Shown here: one piece after another, positions 54,697 to 63,042 of the stretch
Layout: each line of letters starts with the position of its first letter
Position numbering within the stretch: the first letter of the stretch is position 1
DNA from: Planctomycetota bacterium
Lineage (GTDB): Bacteria; Planctomycetota; Planctomycetia; Pirellulales; UBA1268
Length of the DNA stretch: 64,000 nucleotides
NCBI GenBank assembly: GCA_003669605.1
Contig: QWOP01000036.1
Span: 1-64,000 of the forward strand
Direction: 5' to 3'
Program-made: the position numbers and the translations under genes
Notes under the pieces: generated by a model
Databases searched by the model: none
What the model was told of the DNA's origin: nothing
Seen by the model: only the letters and a program-made list of their open reading frames with translations

Positions 54697-55875
54697 TCAC
54701 TTCACACGATCCACCCCAGCAGCCGGTGGGTTGGGGGGCGTTGCAGGGGCCTCGATGAACACATCGACTTGCTGGCCGACGAACAGCGGCGTCTGGACCT
54801 GCGGCTGGCAGGCGTAGATCACTTGCAGCACCCGGGTATCGACCCGCTCAGTGTTGTCGCCGGAGAGCGATTTCTTGGGGACAACAAACGGTTCGACGCG
54901 GACGAACGACAGCGGGATCGCCACCTGCAGGCCCCCTCTGGGGCTGGCACTGGCCACAGCAGCGGGATCGAAACGGCTGATCTCAAACTCGTCGATGTCG
55001 ACGCGAATGTGGAGGCGATCGACGTCCCCCAAGAGGACCAGCGGCTGCCCTGGCGGGGCACCGACGAACTCGCCGGGCCGGATGTTGACCTGGAGAACCT
55101 TCCCGGATGTAAGCGCGCTGATCGTCAAGCGGTCGATGTCGCTCTCCATCTTCTGGACTTCGGCCTCGGCCCGAGAGACCGCGGCCCGCGACACATCGCG
55201 GTCATACTCCCATGATCCTGCCTCGGCGAGATTGAGTTCCGCCTGGGCCTTGTCGACGGCAGCCTGCGCATAGGCCTCGGCGTCGCGTTTGGCGATCAGA
55301 TCCTGCTCGGTGGTCGCCTTCTGGGAAAATGTCTCTTCCCCACGGCGACGGCCATCGGCCGCGGTGAGAAGTGCGGCACGGGCTTCATTGAGCCCTGCCA
55401 CCAGTGGCGGGATCTTCTCCTGCCGCGGCTCGGCCTCCAGCCGGATCAACTCGCTTCTGGCTTGCGATGCCATGGCCTTCCTGACAGCGAGTTCTCCGCG
55501 GAGTTCCCGGTCGTCGAGACGAAAAAGCGGTGCCCCGGCAGTCACGGAGTCTCCCACCGTCACCAGCACCTCCACCACCACCCCCGGAGTTGGCGACCCG
55601 ACGGCAATGTTCTCCGACTGGGCCTCGACGACCCCAGAACCGGCGAGTGTCCGCGCGAACGGACTCCGGGAGGGGATGAGCGGTGGCGGTGTGGTCTCCG
55701 ATTTCGGACGGGTATTCCAGACGTACCAGCCGGCGAAGCCGAGCAGACAGAGCCCGATCAGCGGCAGGACAAATTGGGTGAGGATGTCGGCCACGCTCCG
55801 CGGCCGCTCAAGACGATGCTGCCTGGAAGCACGATCGGAGGAGGGGGACGGGCTGTCGGTGGGGGCTGTGGCCAT
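54697..55875 (-). CDS. HlyD/DevB-type periplasmic adaptor (membrane fusion protein)
   Basis: 392 residues. Membrane helix at about 33-52, then the lipoyl half-motif SGVVEAQSENIAVGSPTPGVVVEVLVTVGDSV, a coiled-coil hairpin (about 115-215, Ala/Glu/Arg-rich), a second lipoyl half and beta-barrel (IRPGEFVGAPPGQPLVLLGDVDRLHIRVDIDE). Fits the DevB subfamily that joins an inner-membrane ABC exporter to an outer-membrane channel. ATG 55875 chosen over an upstream frame. Last gene of the permease-ATPase-adaptor set; no TolC-like gene is present here. Confidence 0.9.
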   Translation of the reverse strand: MATAPTDSPSPSSDRASRQHRLERPRSVADILTQFVLPLIGLCLLGFAGWYVWNTRPKSETTPPPLIPSRSPFARTLAGSGVVEAQSENIAVGSPTPGVVVEVLVTVGDSVTAGAPLFRLDDRELRGELAVRKAMASQARSELIRLEAEPRQEKIPPLVAGLNEARAALLTAADGRRRGEETFSQKATTEQDLIAKRDAEAYAQAAVDKAQAELNLAEAGSWEYDRDVSRAAVSRAEAEVQKMESDIDRLTISALTSGKVLQVNIRPGEFVGAPPGQPLVLLGDVDRLHIRVDIDEFEISRFDPAAVASASPRGGLQVAIPLSFVRVEPFVVPKKSLSGDNTERVDTRVLQVIYACQPQVQTPLFVGQQVDVFIEAPATPPNPPAAGVDRVK

Positions 55876-55948
55876 AGGAACTATCGTACGAATTGCGCGA
55901 CGGCTGTACCAATCAAGGGCTTGGCCGCTGTCCACTGTCCCCTCCCCC

Positions 55949-56710
55949 TCACGCCCCGGTTCCGCTCTGTTTTCGGGGACCAACTGCCACCGATTCGATT
56001 CTCCCATCCTCCATCGAGGCGATCCGGTCGGCGTGGGCATAGACGCGGGAATCGTGGGTCACGACGATCACGGCCCGGTCCCGCTGCACGGCGATCCTCG
56101 AGATCAGTTCCATCGTGATCCGGCCGTTCTCGGCATCCAGGGCACTGGTCGGCTCGTCGCAGACCAGCAACTTCGGGTCGTGAACCAGTGCCCGGGCGAT
56201 CGCCACCCGCTGCTGCTGCCCTCCGGAGAGTTCACCCGGCAGGTGCGTGAGACGGTCTCCGAGGCCGAGCTGGTCGAGAAGGTCCGCCGCCACCTCGAGA
56301 GCCTTCCTCCGCCGCCATCCCGCAATCACCAGTGGTACCGCGGCGTTCTCAACGGAGGTCAGCGCCGGGAGGAGGTTGAACGACTGGAAGATGAAGCCGA
56401 CGTGCTCGCGGCGGAACCGTACCTTGGCAGCGTGGCCCATGGCAACAAGGTCGCGCCCCAGCACCGTCACCTCACCGGCTGAGGGGCCGAGGGTACCGGC
56501 AATGATCGAGACGAGCGTCGTCTTGCCGCAACCGCTCGGGCCGACGAGCATCAGCAATTCGCCGTAGGGAATGTCGAGATCGACGCCGCGCAGCACCCGG
56601 GCGATGGCGTCCCCTGCGCCGAATTCCTTGGTGACCCCACGGACACGGACTGCCATCGCGGCCGCCGACTCGGCGGAAAGGAACTGATCGGTGTCGGGGG
56701 GCGTCGTCAT
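55949..56710 (-). CDS. ABC transporter ATP-binding protein (DevA/LolD/MacB type)
   Basis: 253 residues. Walker A GPSGCGKTT, Q-loop FIFQSFNLLPALTSVENA, signature LSGGQQQRVAIARAL, Walker B LLVCDEPTSALD, H-loop VTHDSR. IFQSFNLLPALT is typical of the LolD/MacB/DevA class working with FtsX-like permeases. 192 nt after the permease gene and 73 nt before the adaptor. ATG 56710 assumed; an upstream frame extends 150 nt without conserved sequence. Confidence 0.93.
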   Translation of the reverse strand: MTTPPDTDQFLSAESAAAMAVRVRGVTKEFGAGDAIARVLRGVDLDIPYGELLMLVGPSGCGKTTLVSIIAGTLGPSAGEVTVLGRDLVAMGHAAKVRFRREHVGFIFQSFNLLPALTSVENAAVPLVIAGWRRRKALEVAADLLDQLGLGDRLTHLPGELSGGQQQRVAIARALVHDPKLLVCDEPTSALDAENGRITMELISRIAVQRDRAVIVVTHDSRVYAHADRIASMEDGRIESVAVGPRKQSGTGA

Positions 56711-56902
56711 GGGGATGGCCGATCCGCCGTGGCCAGGCCACGAAAAACGATCAACTGTCTGTGGCCGCCGGTGGGAAAAGTCGTTCCTGAACTTTTTTCG
56801 CCGGGAACACCACTGGGAACACCACCGAGCTTCTCGAGTCCTACCCACTGGCGACCGCATCGAGCGGCCGTGGCACGCAGTCTATCCATAGCGTGCTCGA
56901 AT

Positions 56903-58039
56903 TTAGCCCCGGAAAACAATCGCCGGATCGACCACCAATACCCGGCGGATCGACAGCAGACTCGCCAGCAGGACGATGAGGAACACCGCCGCGGCCGTGA
57001 TCACGATCACCTGCCAGGGCATGAAGAAGGCGAGTTTTGAGAATCCCTGAATGCTCCAGCCGAAGAGGGCCGCCATTCCGACACCGATCCCGAAGCCCAC
57101 GACCCCCACCTGCAGCGCCTGAGCGAGGACCATCAGGAGGATCGTCCCGTTGCCAGTCCCCATCGCCTTGAGGGCCCCGAACTGACGGATGTTCTCCACG
57201 ATAAAGAGGTAGAAGGTCTGCCCGGCGATCGCCGTTCCCACCAGGAATCCCAGCAGCACCGTGACCGCGAAATTGACTGGGATACCGGTCTGCAGCAGGT
57301 AGTAGCGGATTGTCTTGCGGAGGAAATCCTGGCGGGTGATCGCCAGCAACCCGGTCTGGGCCTCGATGCGGGCGGCGACCGTCCCAGGGCTCTCGTTCGG
57401 TAGGGCGTCGGCCAGGACAAACGACAGCACCTTCCGCTCGGCAGGGGCATACCGCACAGCTTGGCTGTAGCGGGTGTAGATCACAGGAAAACTCTGAAAT
57501 GTCCGCCGCGTCTGCGTGAGGCCCACGATCACCGCCCGGCGGTCGTTCATCTCAAACACCCTTCCGGCACGGTACGGCTCGCCCGGCCACATCCGCTTGT
57601 GTCCGGCGACGTCCATGATCACCGCGTCGGGGGACCGCAAGTCGGCGATGCTGCCGTGGACCATGTGGGTCGGGGCGCCGACCAGCGTGGCATCGTCGAG
57701 GCCGAGGAGAATGACCTGTTCGTAACTCCCCTCATCGACCCGGGCCCGCGCGATTCCCTTGTAGAGCCGCACCGCCCAGTCGACACCGGGCACCCCCTTG
57801 ACGCGGTACAGGTCGGTGTCGGGCAGTGGCTTGATGTCGTCGACATAGCGGACATTGCGGTCCATCACCCAGATACCCGCTCCCTCGATGTCGAGAATCT
57901 GGCTGACTGTCAGCGACATCAGCCCGCAAAAAATCGAAGCCTGCTGGGCGATGAGGAGGGCCGCAAACGCCACCCCGAAGACAATACCGAGGTACTTCGC
58001 GCGGTTGCCGATCAGCATTTTCCAGGCGATCCACAGCAT
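56903..58039 (-). CDS. ABC exporter permease, DevC/FtsX-like
   Basis: 378 residues, matching DevC-type permeases. MLWIAWKMLIGNRAKYLGIVFGVAFAALLIAQQ first helix, a large extracytoplasmic domain (about 50-240) with DRNVRYVDDIKPLPD, then three helices with LFIVENIRQFGALKAMGTGNGTI, the conserved FtsX-fold loop that docks on the ATPase. With its two neighbours it forms a DevBCA-like exporter; in cyanobacteria DevBCA exports glycolipids, substrate here unknown. Divergent from recQ (112 nt). Confidence 0.9.
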   Translation of the reverse strand: MLWIAWKMLIGNRAKYLGIVFGVAFAALLIAQQASIFCGLMSLTVSQILDIEGAGIWVMDRNVRYVDDIKPLPDTDLYRVKGVPGVDWAVRLYKGIARARVDEGSYEQVILLGLDDATLVGAPTHMVHGSIADLRSPDAVIMDVAGHKRMWPGEPYRAGRVFEMNDRRAVIVGLTQTRRTFQSFPVIYTRYSQAVRYAPAERKVLSFVLADALPNESPGTVAARIEAQTGLLAITRQDFLRKTIRYYLLQTGIPVNFAVTVLLGFLVGTAIAGQTFYLFIVENIRQFGALKAMGTGNGTILLMVLAQALQVGVVGFGIGVGMAALFGWSIQGFSKLAFFMPWQVIVITAAAVFLIVLLASLLSIRRVLVVDPAIVFRG

Positions 58040-58151
58040 GGGAAAAGTGTACCCGGCAGGAGCCACCCTGGGGCCGCGGCGGCTGCGGAACCACCCTGAG
58101 GCTTCTCCAGGGAAGCCGTGGTATCCTGCCTCTCCGACCATTCCAGAGCAG

Positions 58152-60032
58152 GTGTCATCAGTGCCAGGGCAGGCAGTCCCCCCACCGACCGATCCACCTC
58201 CCGCCGCCGCCGACCCGCGGATTGCCGCGATCCTCTCGCGCTGGTGGGGCTTCGAGACCCTCCGTCCGCTCCAGGCGGAGGCGATCGCCGCCGCCCTCGA
58301 TGGGCAGGATTCCGTCGTCGTCATGCCCACCGGTGGAGGCAAGAGCCTCTGCTACCAGTTACCGCCACTGGTCGGCGAGACCACCGATGTCGTTATTTCG
58401 CCGCTGGTGGCGCTGATGAAGGACCAGGTCGATTCCCTGGAGGCGATCGGCTATCCGGCAGCCGCCCTCCACTCGCAATTGACGCCGGAGGAACGTTCGA
58501 GTGTCCGCGATCGACTGGCGGCCGGGGAACTGCGCCTGTTGTTCACGGCACCGGAGCGGTTGGTCAATACGGGCCTCCTCGACCTCCTCGCCCGCGTCGG
58601 CGTGAAGCGGTTCGCGATCGACGAGGCGCACTGCATCAGTCACTGGGGGCACGACTTCCGCCCGGAATACCGGCAACTGGCGATGCTCCGCGACCGCTTC
58701 CCAGCGGCGAGCATCCACGCGTTCACCGCCACAGCCACCCCACGGGTTCGGGCCGACATCGCCCAACAGCTCGATCTCCGTTCGCCGCGGATGCTCCTGG
58801 GGACGTTCGACCGGCCGAACCTCTGCTACCGGGTGGTGCCGCGCACCGACCGGATTACGCAGACGCTCACGACTCTCGGCCGCCACCGCGGTGAAGCCTC
58901 GATCGTCTACTGCATCTCGCGAAAGGAGACCGAGCAACTCGCTGCCCGGCTCGCGGCCGAGGGAATCCTCGCCAAGCCGTACCATGCCGGCCTCGAGCCC
59001 ACGGTGCGGCGGCGGACGCAGGAGGCCTTCGCCCGCGAGACGATCGACGTCGTGGTGGCGACGGTGGCCTTCGGGATGGGAATCGATCGCTCCGATGTCC
59101 GCCTCGTGTTGCACACCTCGCTCCCCAAGAGCCTCGAGGCCTACCAGCAGGAAACCGGCCGCGCCGGTCGTGACGGGCTGGCAGCCGAGTGCGTCCTCCT
59201 CTATTCATCGGCAGACGTCTTCAGCTGGGAGTCGCTGGTGCGGAAGAGCGCTACCGAGAGCGATCTCGACTCCGATGAGCAGGAGCAGTTGATCGCCGGA
59301 CAACTCGAGCACCTCCACGCCATGCGGCGGTACGCCCAAGCCGCCCGCTGCCGGCATGCGGCACTCTCGGAGTATTTCGGGCAGGCCTACGGCCCCGAGC
59401 CATGCGGCGAATGCGATGTCTGCCTGGGGGAAACCGAGAGCCTGCCCGATTCCACCATCACGGCCCAAAAACTGATCTCCTGCGTGGCGCGGGTTGGCGA
59501 GCGTTTCGGCGTCCGCCACATCTGCGAGGTGCTCCGCGGGGCGAAGTCCGATGGCATCCAGCGGCACGGCCACCACAAACTCTCTACGTTCGGGTTGCTC
59601 GCCGCGCTCGATCAGCGGACGACTGAGAATCTCGTCCACCAACTGCTCGACCAAGGATTACTCGCGCGCAGCGAAGGTGACCGCCCCGTGGTAATGCTCA
59701 ACGCCCTCTCATGGGAAGTGCTCCGCGGCACACGGCCGGTGGTGCTGCTGGAGCCGAGGACTGGGAAAACAAAGACGGCGCAGGCCGACATCGACGACTG
59801 GAAGGGGGTCGACCGCGACCTCTTCGAGCGTCTCCGGTCGTGGCGGCGGCGGGTGGCTGAGGCCCGCGGCAAGCCCGCCTGGACGATCCTCGACGACAAA
59901 GCACTGCGTGGCATCGCCCGCGATAAGCCGACCAGCCCGGCGGCGCTTTTGCGGGTGAAGGGAATCGGCGAGAAGCGGCTGGCCGACTTTGGCGCCGCGA
60001 TCCTCGACCTCGTCGCCGGGAAACCGTCCTGA
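58152..60032 (+). CDS. recQ: ATP-dependent DNA helicase RecQ
   Basis: About 626 residues. SF2 motifs: RPLQAEAI (motif 0), MPTGGGKSLCYQLP (I, about 58-71), SPLVALMKDQV (Ia), DEAHCISHWGHDFRPEY (II and aromatic-rich loop), FTATATPRV (III), YCISRKETE (IV), VATVAFGMGIDRSDVRLVLH (V) and QETGRAGRDG (VI). Zinc domain with CRHAALSEYFG..CGECDVC, winged helix, and C-terminal HRDC domain (GKPAWTILDDKALRGIA). No ATG fits; GTG 58152 or 58161 used. Unwinds recombination and fork intermediates in repair. Confidence 0.96.
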   Translation: MSSVPGQAVPPPTDPPPAAADPRIAAILSRWWGFETLRPLQAEAIAAALDGQDSVVVMPTGGGKSLCYQLPPLVGETTDVVISPLVALMKDQVDSLEAIGYPAAALHSQLTPEERSSVRDRLAAGELRLLFTAPERLVNTGLLDLLARVGVKRFAIDEAHCISHWGHDFRPEYRQLAMLRDRFPAASIHAFTATATPRVRADIAQQLDLRSPRMLLGTFDRPNLCYRVVPRTDRITQTLTTLGRHRGEASIVYCISRKETEQLAARLAAEGILAKPYHAGLEPTVRRRTQEAFARETIDVVVATVAFGMGIDRSDVRLVLHTSLPKSLEAYQQETGRAGRDGLAAECVLLYSSADVFSWESLVRKSATESDLDSDEQEQLIAGQLEHLHAMRRYAQAARCRHAALSEYFGQAYGPEPCGECDVCLGETESLPDSTITAQKLISCVARVGERFGVRHICEVLRGAKSDGIQRHGHHKLSTFGLLAALDQRTTENLVHQLLDQGLLARSEGDRPVVMLNALSWEVLRGTRPVVLLEPRTGKTKTAQADIDDWKGVDRDLFERLRSWRRRVAEARGKPAWTILDDKALRGIARDKPTSPAALLRVKGIGEKRLADFGAAILDLVAGKPS

Positions 60033-60116
60033 CGGGGCACCAACCATGTCGGCCGGCTGACAGCCTGTGACCATTCGCTCTCTGTCCCTGGGCAAACCAC
60101 TCCCGGAATACCGCTG

Positions 60117-60914
60117 ATGGGAAGTCCGATCCGCACCGTCGTCGCCGCCACTGCCGCCAGACTCGGCTATTTTGCCTCGAAACGGACGCCGATGGCCGAC
60201 ATGCGCCGCGTGGTCAACCTCTTTCGTCCGATCGACGCCGGGCGGAGGCTTGTGCGGATCGGCAGCGACGGCGACGGCGGGTATCTTGTCCCCGACGATC
60301 TCGACGGCGTCGCCGCCTGCTTCTCCCCCGGTGTCGACCGGCAGGCGACATTCGAGAATGCGATTGCTGGGCGCGGGATCGGCTCTCATCTCGCCGACCG
60401 CTCCGTCGCGGCACCGCCTTCGGGCTGTACCCACGTGAGTTTCGAACCGCTGTTCCTCGGCGCCTTCGATGCCGACGGGACGACGACGCTCGGCAGTTGG
60501 GTGGGGCGTCATGTCGCCGGAGACTCGGGCGACCTGCTCCTTCAGATGGACATCGAAGGGGCGGAATACAGCGTCATCGACAACGCCGACTCGGCGCTGT
60601 TGCGCCGCTTCCGGATCCTGGTCATCGAATTCCACCACCTCGATGGGATCGGCCAGCCCTTCGTCTGCCGCCGCATCGGCGAGGCCCTGGATAAGCTCCG
60701 GGTCGACTTCGTCCCGGTCCACCTCCATCCCAACAACTACGCCGGGATTATTAACATCGGAGGACTGCGTGTGCCGCCGCTCCTCGAGGCCACCTTCCTG
60801 CGGAAGGACCGCTGCTTGTCGATGCGACCGCGGAGCGATTTTCCCCATCCACTCGACCGCGACAATGTGCCGCAGAAGCGATCGGTCCGTCTGCCGCGGG
60901 AATGGTACGGCTGA
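60117..60914 (+). CDS. FkbM-like methyltransferase family protein
   Basis: 265 residues. A SAM-methyltransferase-like region is suggested by RIGSDGDGGYLVPDDL near residue 47 and, further on, LLQMDIEGAEYSVIDNADSALLRRFRILVIEFH, which resembles the D-x-EGaE...E-x-H block of FkbM proteins. The C-terminal NNYAGIINIGGLRVPPLLEATFLRKDR follows. Such proteins often O-methylate sugars or polyketides, or act in capsule synthesis; substrate unknown. 84 nt after recQ on the same strand, but functionally unrelated. The subfamily call is moderate. Confidence 0.65.
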   Translation: MGSPIRTVVAATAARLGYFASKRTPMADMRRVVNLFRPIDAGRRLVRIGSDGDGGYLVPDDLDGVAACFSPGVDRQATFENAIAGRGIGSHLADRSVAAPPSGCTHVSFEPLFLGAFDADGTTTLGSWVGRHVAGDSGDLLLQMDIEGAEYSVIDNADSALLRRFRILVIEFHHLDGIGQPFVCRRIGEALDKLRVDFVPVHLHPNNYAGIINIGGLRVPPLLEATFLRKDRCLSMRPRSDFPHPLDRDNVPQKRSVRLPREWYG

Positions 60915-60937
60915 TCGGACCTCGATCGACGGGCCAC

Positions 60938-61651
60938 TCAGCCCTCGCCGAGGTAGGCCTCCCGGACACGGCGGTCGCCAGAGAGCTCCTTTCCGGAGCC
61001 CGAGAGCGTAATCCGGCCGGTCTCAAGCACATAGCCGCGGTCGGCAAGTTTGAGCGCCGCACGGGCGTTCTGTTCAACGAGCACCACGGCGATTCCCCGC
61101 TTGGAGAGACTGCCGATGACCTCAAAGATCTTCTGCACGATCAGGGGTGCAAGGCCCAGCGAAGGCTCGTCAAGGAGGAGGAGCTTCGGCCGGCCAACGA
61201 GGGCCCGGGCAAGCGCCAGCATCTGCTGTTCGCCGCCAGAGAGCGTGCCCCCCATCTGACTCATCCGCTCACCGAGCACCGGGAATATCGCGCAGGCCTC
61301 GTCGATGTCGCGGGCCACCGCCGCCCGGTTGGTCTGCGTGAAACCACCGAGTTGGAGGTTTTCGCGTACCGAGAGCCGCGGGAAAATCCGCCTCCCCTCG
61401 GGAGCGTGGCCGACGCCAAGTTTGGCGATCGCATGCGTGGGGAGTCCGGTGAGCGGTTGACCGCGGAAGGTCACCGAACCCCGTCGCGTGGGCACGACGC
61501 CGGAGATTGCCATCAGCAGCGTCGTCTTGCCAGCGCCGTTGGCGCCGATGATCGCCACCGTCTCCCCCTCGCCGATCTCGATCGACACTCCGTCGAGCGC
61601 CCGGATGGGGCCGTAGCCAGCTTCGAGATCCCGTACTTCGAGCATCGGCAT
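60938..61651 (-). CDS. livF: LIV-type ABC transporter ATP-binding protein LivF
   Basis: 237 residues. Walker A GANGAGKTT, Q-loop GHAPEGRRIFPRLSVRENL, signature LSGGEQQMLALARAL, Walker B LLLLDEPSLGLAPL, H-loop VEQNARAAL. YGPIRALDGVSIEIGEGE and GRRIFPRLSVREN match the LivF subfamily of branched-chain amino-acid/amide (HAAT) importers. 17 nt after livG; last gene of the unit. Convergent with the FkbM-like gene, 23 nt apart. Confidence 0.95.
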   Translation of the reverse strand: MPMLEVRDLEAGYGPIRALDGVSIEIGEGETVAIIGANGAGKTTLLMAISGVVPTRRGSVTFRGQPLTGLPTHAIAKLGVGHAPEGRRIFPRLSVRENLQLGGFTQTNRAAVARDIDEACAIFPVLGERMSQMGGTLSGGEQQMLALARALVGRPKLLLLDEPSLGLAPLIVQKIFEVIGSLSKRGIAVVLVEQNARAALKLADRGYVLETGRITLSGSGKELSGDRRVREAYLGEG

Positions 61652-61668
61652 CGCAAGATGGTGGGCCT

Positions 61669-63042
61669 TCAGGCCTCGCCCCCCAGGTAGGCCTCGATCA
61701 CCTTCTCGTCCCGGCGTACTTCGGCCGGTGTCCCCTCGGCAATCTTCGTTCCGTGGTCGAGGACCGCCACCCGGTCGCTGACCCGCATGACCACGTTCAT
61801 GTGGTGTTCGATAAGGAGCACCGTCACGCCCGACGCGCGAATCCGCTCGATCAAACCGGCTAGATCGCCGGTCTCGCTGGGGTTCATTCCCGCCGCCGGT
61901 TCATCGAGAAGGAGCAATTGTGCGCCGGTGGCCAGCGCCCTGGCGATCTCCAGCCTGCGTTGGTCGCCGTAGGGCAGTTGCCCGGCGATCCGGTTGGCGT
62001 TGCCAGAGAGGCCGACGAAGTCGAGGGCCGCAAGCGCCCTCCGCTTGGCCTCCGCCTCCCCCCGGCGGTTCGCCGGCGTCCGCAGGAGCATCGCCAGGAC
62101 ACCTCCGGGGATCGTCCTGTCGAGCCCCACGAGGACATTCTCCAACACGCTCATGTTGGAGAAGAGGCGGATGTTCTGGAATGTCCGCGAGATCCCGGCC
62201 CGGGCGACAACGTGCGGCGAGCGTCTTCCACGCTGCCAGACGGCCAACGTGCCGGTGGTGCCCAAGAGCATGCCGGCAAACAACCCTGCCCAACCACGGA
62301 AGCGGATCCGGCTCTTTCCTGCGGCGAGCCGGTCGAGCACTTCGTCCTTGACTGGCGGGAGGACCACCGAAGCTGCGGCCGCGTCGCCCGTCGTCGCCAG
62401 ATCACTGGCATCGGGGACGGTACCAGGACCGGTCCGCCACGCGGTGACCTTTGCCTGGAGGCCGTCGCGCACCAGCCGCGCCAAAGCCAGATCGCGTTTG
62501 ATCGCCAACACATCGCTGCCGTCGGCACTCACCACCCGCCACTTTCCCGCCATTTGGTCGATCGCCAGTTCGGCGCGGAAGTAGCCGCGGAGCCGCTCCA
62601 TCGCCCCAGAGGCGGTGAATGGTTCTCCGGTGATCATTCCCCGTTTCACCACCGCCATCCACAGCCGATCGAGATCGACTGCCGCCGCAGCGAACAGCAG
62701 GCCGGTGAGCAGGCCGACAGCGAGGGCCTTGAGGATCGTGCCCGGAGTGAAGGCCCGCTCCAGTCGTTTTCCCCGGAATCGCACCGAGCCCGACGTCGGG
62801 GAATAGATGCCGCTGACGCAATTGAAGGCGGTGGTCTTCCCTGCTCCGTTGGGACCGATGAGGGAGACGATGCTCCCCTCCTCCACGTCGAGTTCGAGAT
62901 CCGATACCGCCACTAGGCCACCGAAGCGGACGGTGATCCCCTCCAAGTCGAGCAGCGGCGACGACGAGGCGGAGGCCGCCTTCTTCCCGGACTGATTCCG
63001 TGCCGCTGGATTGGCTGCACTGTCTCTACGGGCGTCGGCCAT
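61669..63042 (-). CDS. livG: LivG-type ABC ATPase with a membrane-hairpin insertion
   Basis: 457 residues against about 255 for LivG. The NBD is complete but split: RFGGLVAVSDLELDVEEGSIVSL, Walker A GPNGAGKTT (63-71), GIYSPTSGSVRFRGKRLE up to about 96; then an insertion to about 274; then HVVARAGISRTFQNIRLF with the Q-loop Gln289, signature LPYGDQRRLEIARAL (356-370), Walker B LLLLDEP (376-382), and H-loop IEHHMNVVM. The insertion holds hydrophobic segments at about 102-122 and 251-270 and a 128-residue polar region between them. No frameshift or stop. ATG overlaps the livM stop (TGATG). An N-terminal tail of 28 residues is also extra. Confidence 0.93.
   Translation of the reverse strand: MADARRDSAANPAARNQSGKKAASASSSPLLDLEGITVRFGGLVAVSDLELDVEEGSIVSLIGPNGAGKTTAFNCVSGIYSPTSGSVRFRGKRLERAFTPGTILKALAVGLLTGLLFAAAAVDLDRLWMAVVKRGMITGEPFTASGAMERLRGYFRAELAIDQMAGKWRVVSADGSDVLAIKRDLALARLVRDGLQAKVTAWRTGPGTVPDASDLATTGDAAAASVVLPPVKDEVLDRLAAGKSRIRFRGWAGLFAGMLLGTTGTLAVWQRGRRSPHVVARAGISRTFQNIRLFSNMSVLENVLVGLDRTIPGGVLAMLLRTPANRRGEAEAKRRALAALDFVGLSGNANRIAGQLPYGDQRRLEIARALATGAQLLLLDEPAAGMNPSETGDLAGLIERIRASGVTVLLIEHHMNVVMRVSDRVAVLDHGTKIAEGTPAEVRRDEKVIEAYLGGEA
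62221..62754 (-). other. Insertion within LivG (residues about 97-274)
   Basis: Where ordinary LivG has a short DxTGLPPH linker before the Q-loop, this gene codes about 178 residues: GTILKALAVGLLTGLLFAAA (hydrophobic), an Arg/Ala/Asp-rich region with MAGKWRVVSADGSDVLAIKRD and PPVKDEVLDRLAAGK, and WAGLFAGMLLGTTGTLAVWQ (hydrophobic). Codon third positions remain GC-rich, as in the flanks, so it does not look recently acquired. Confidence 0.85.

Noticed and set aside
62221-62754. LivG as two genes, a frameshift or an inserted mobile element
   Set aside because: One uninterrupted frame, no inverted repeats or target duplication at the borders, and codon bias matching the flanks.
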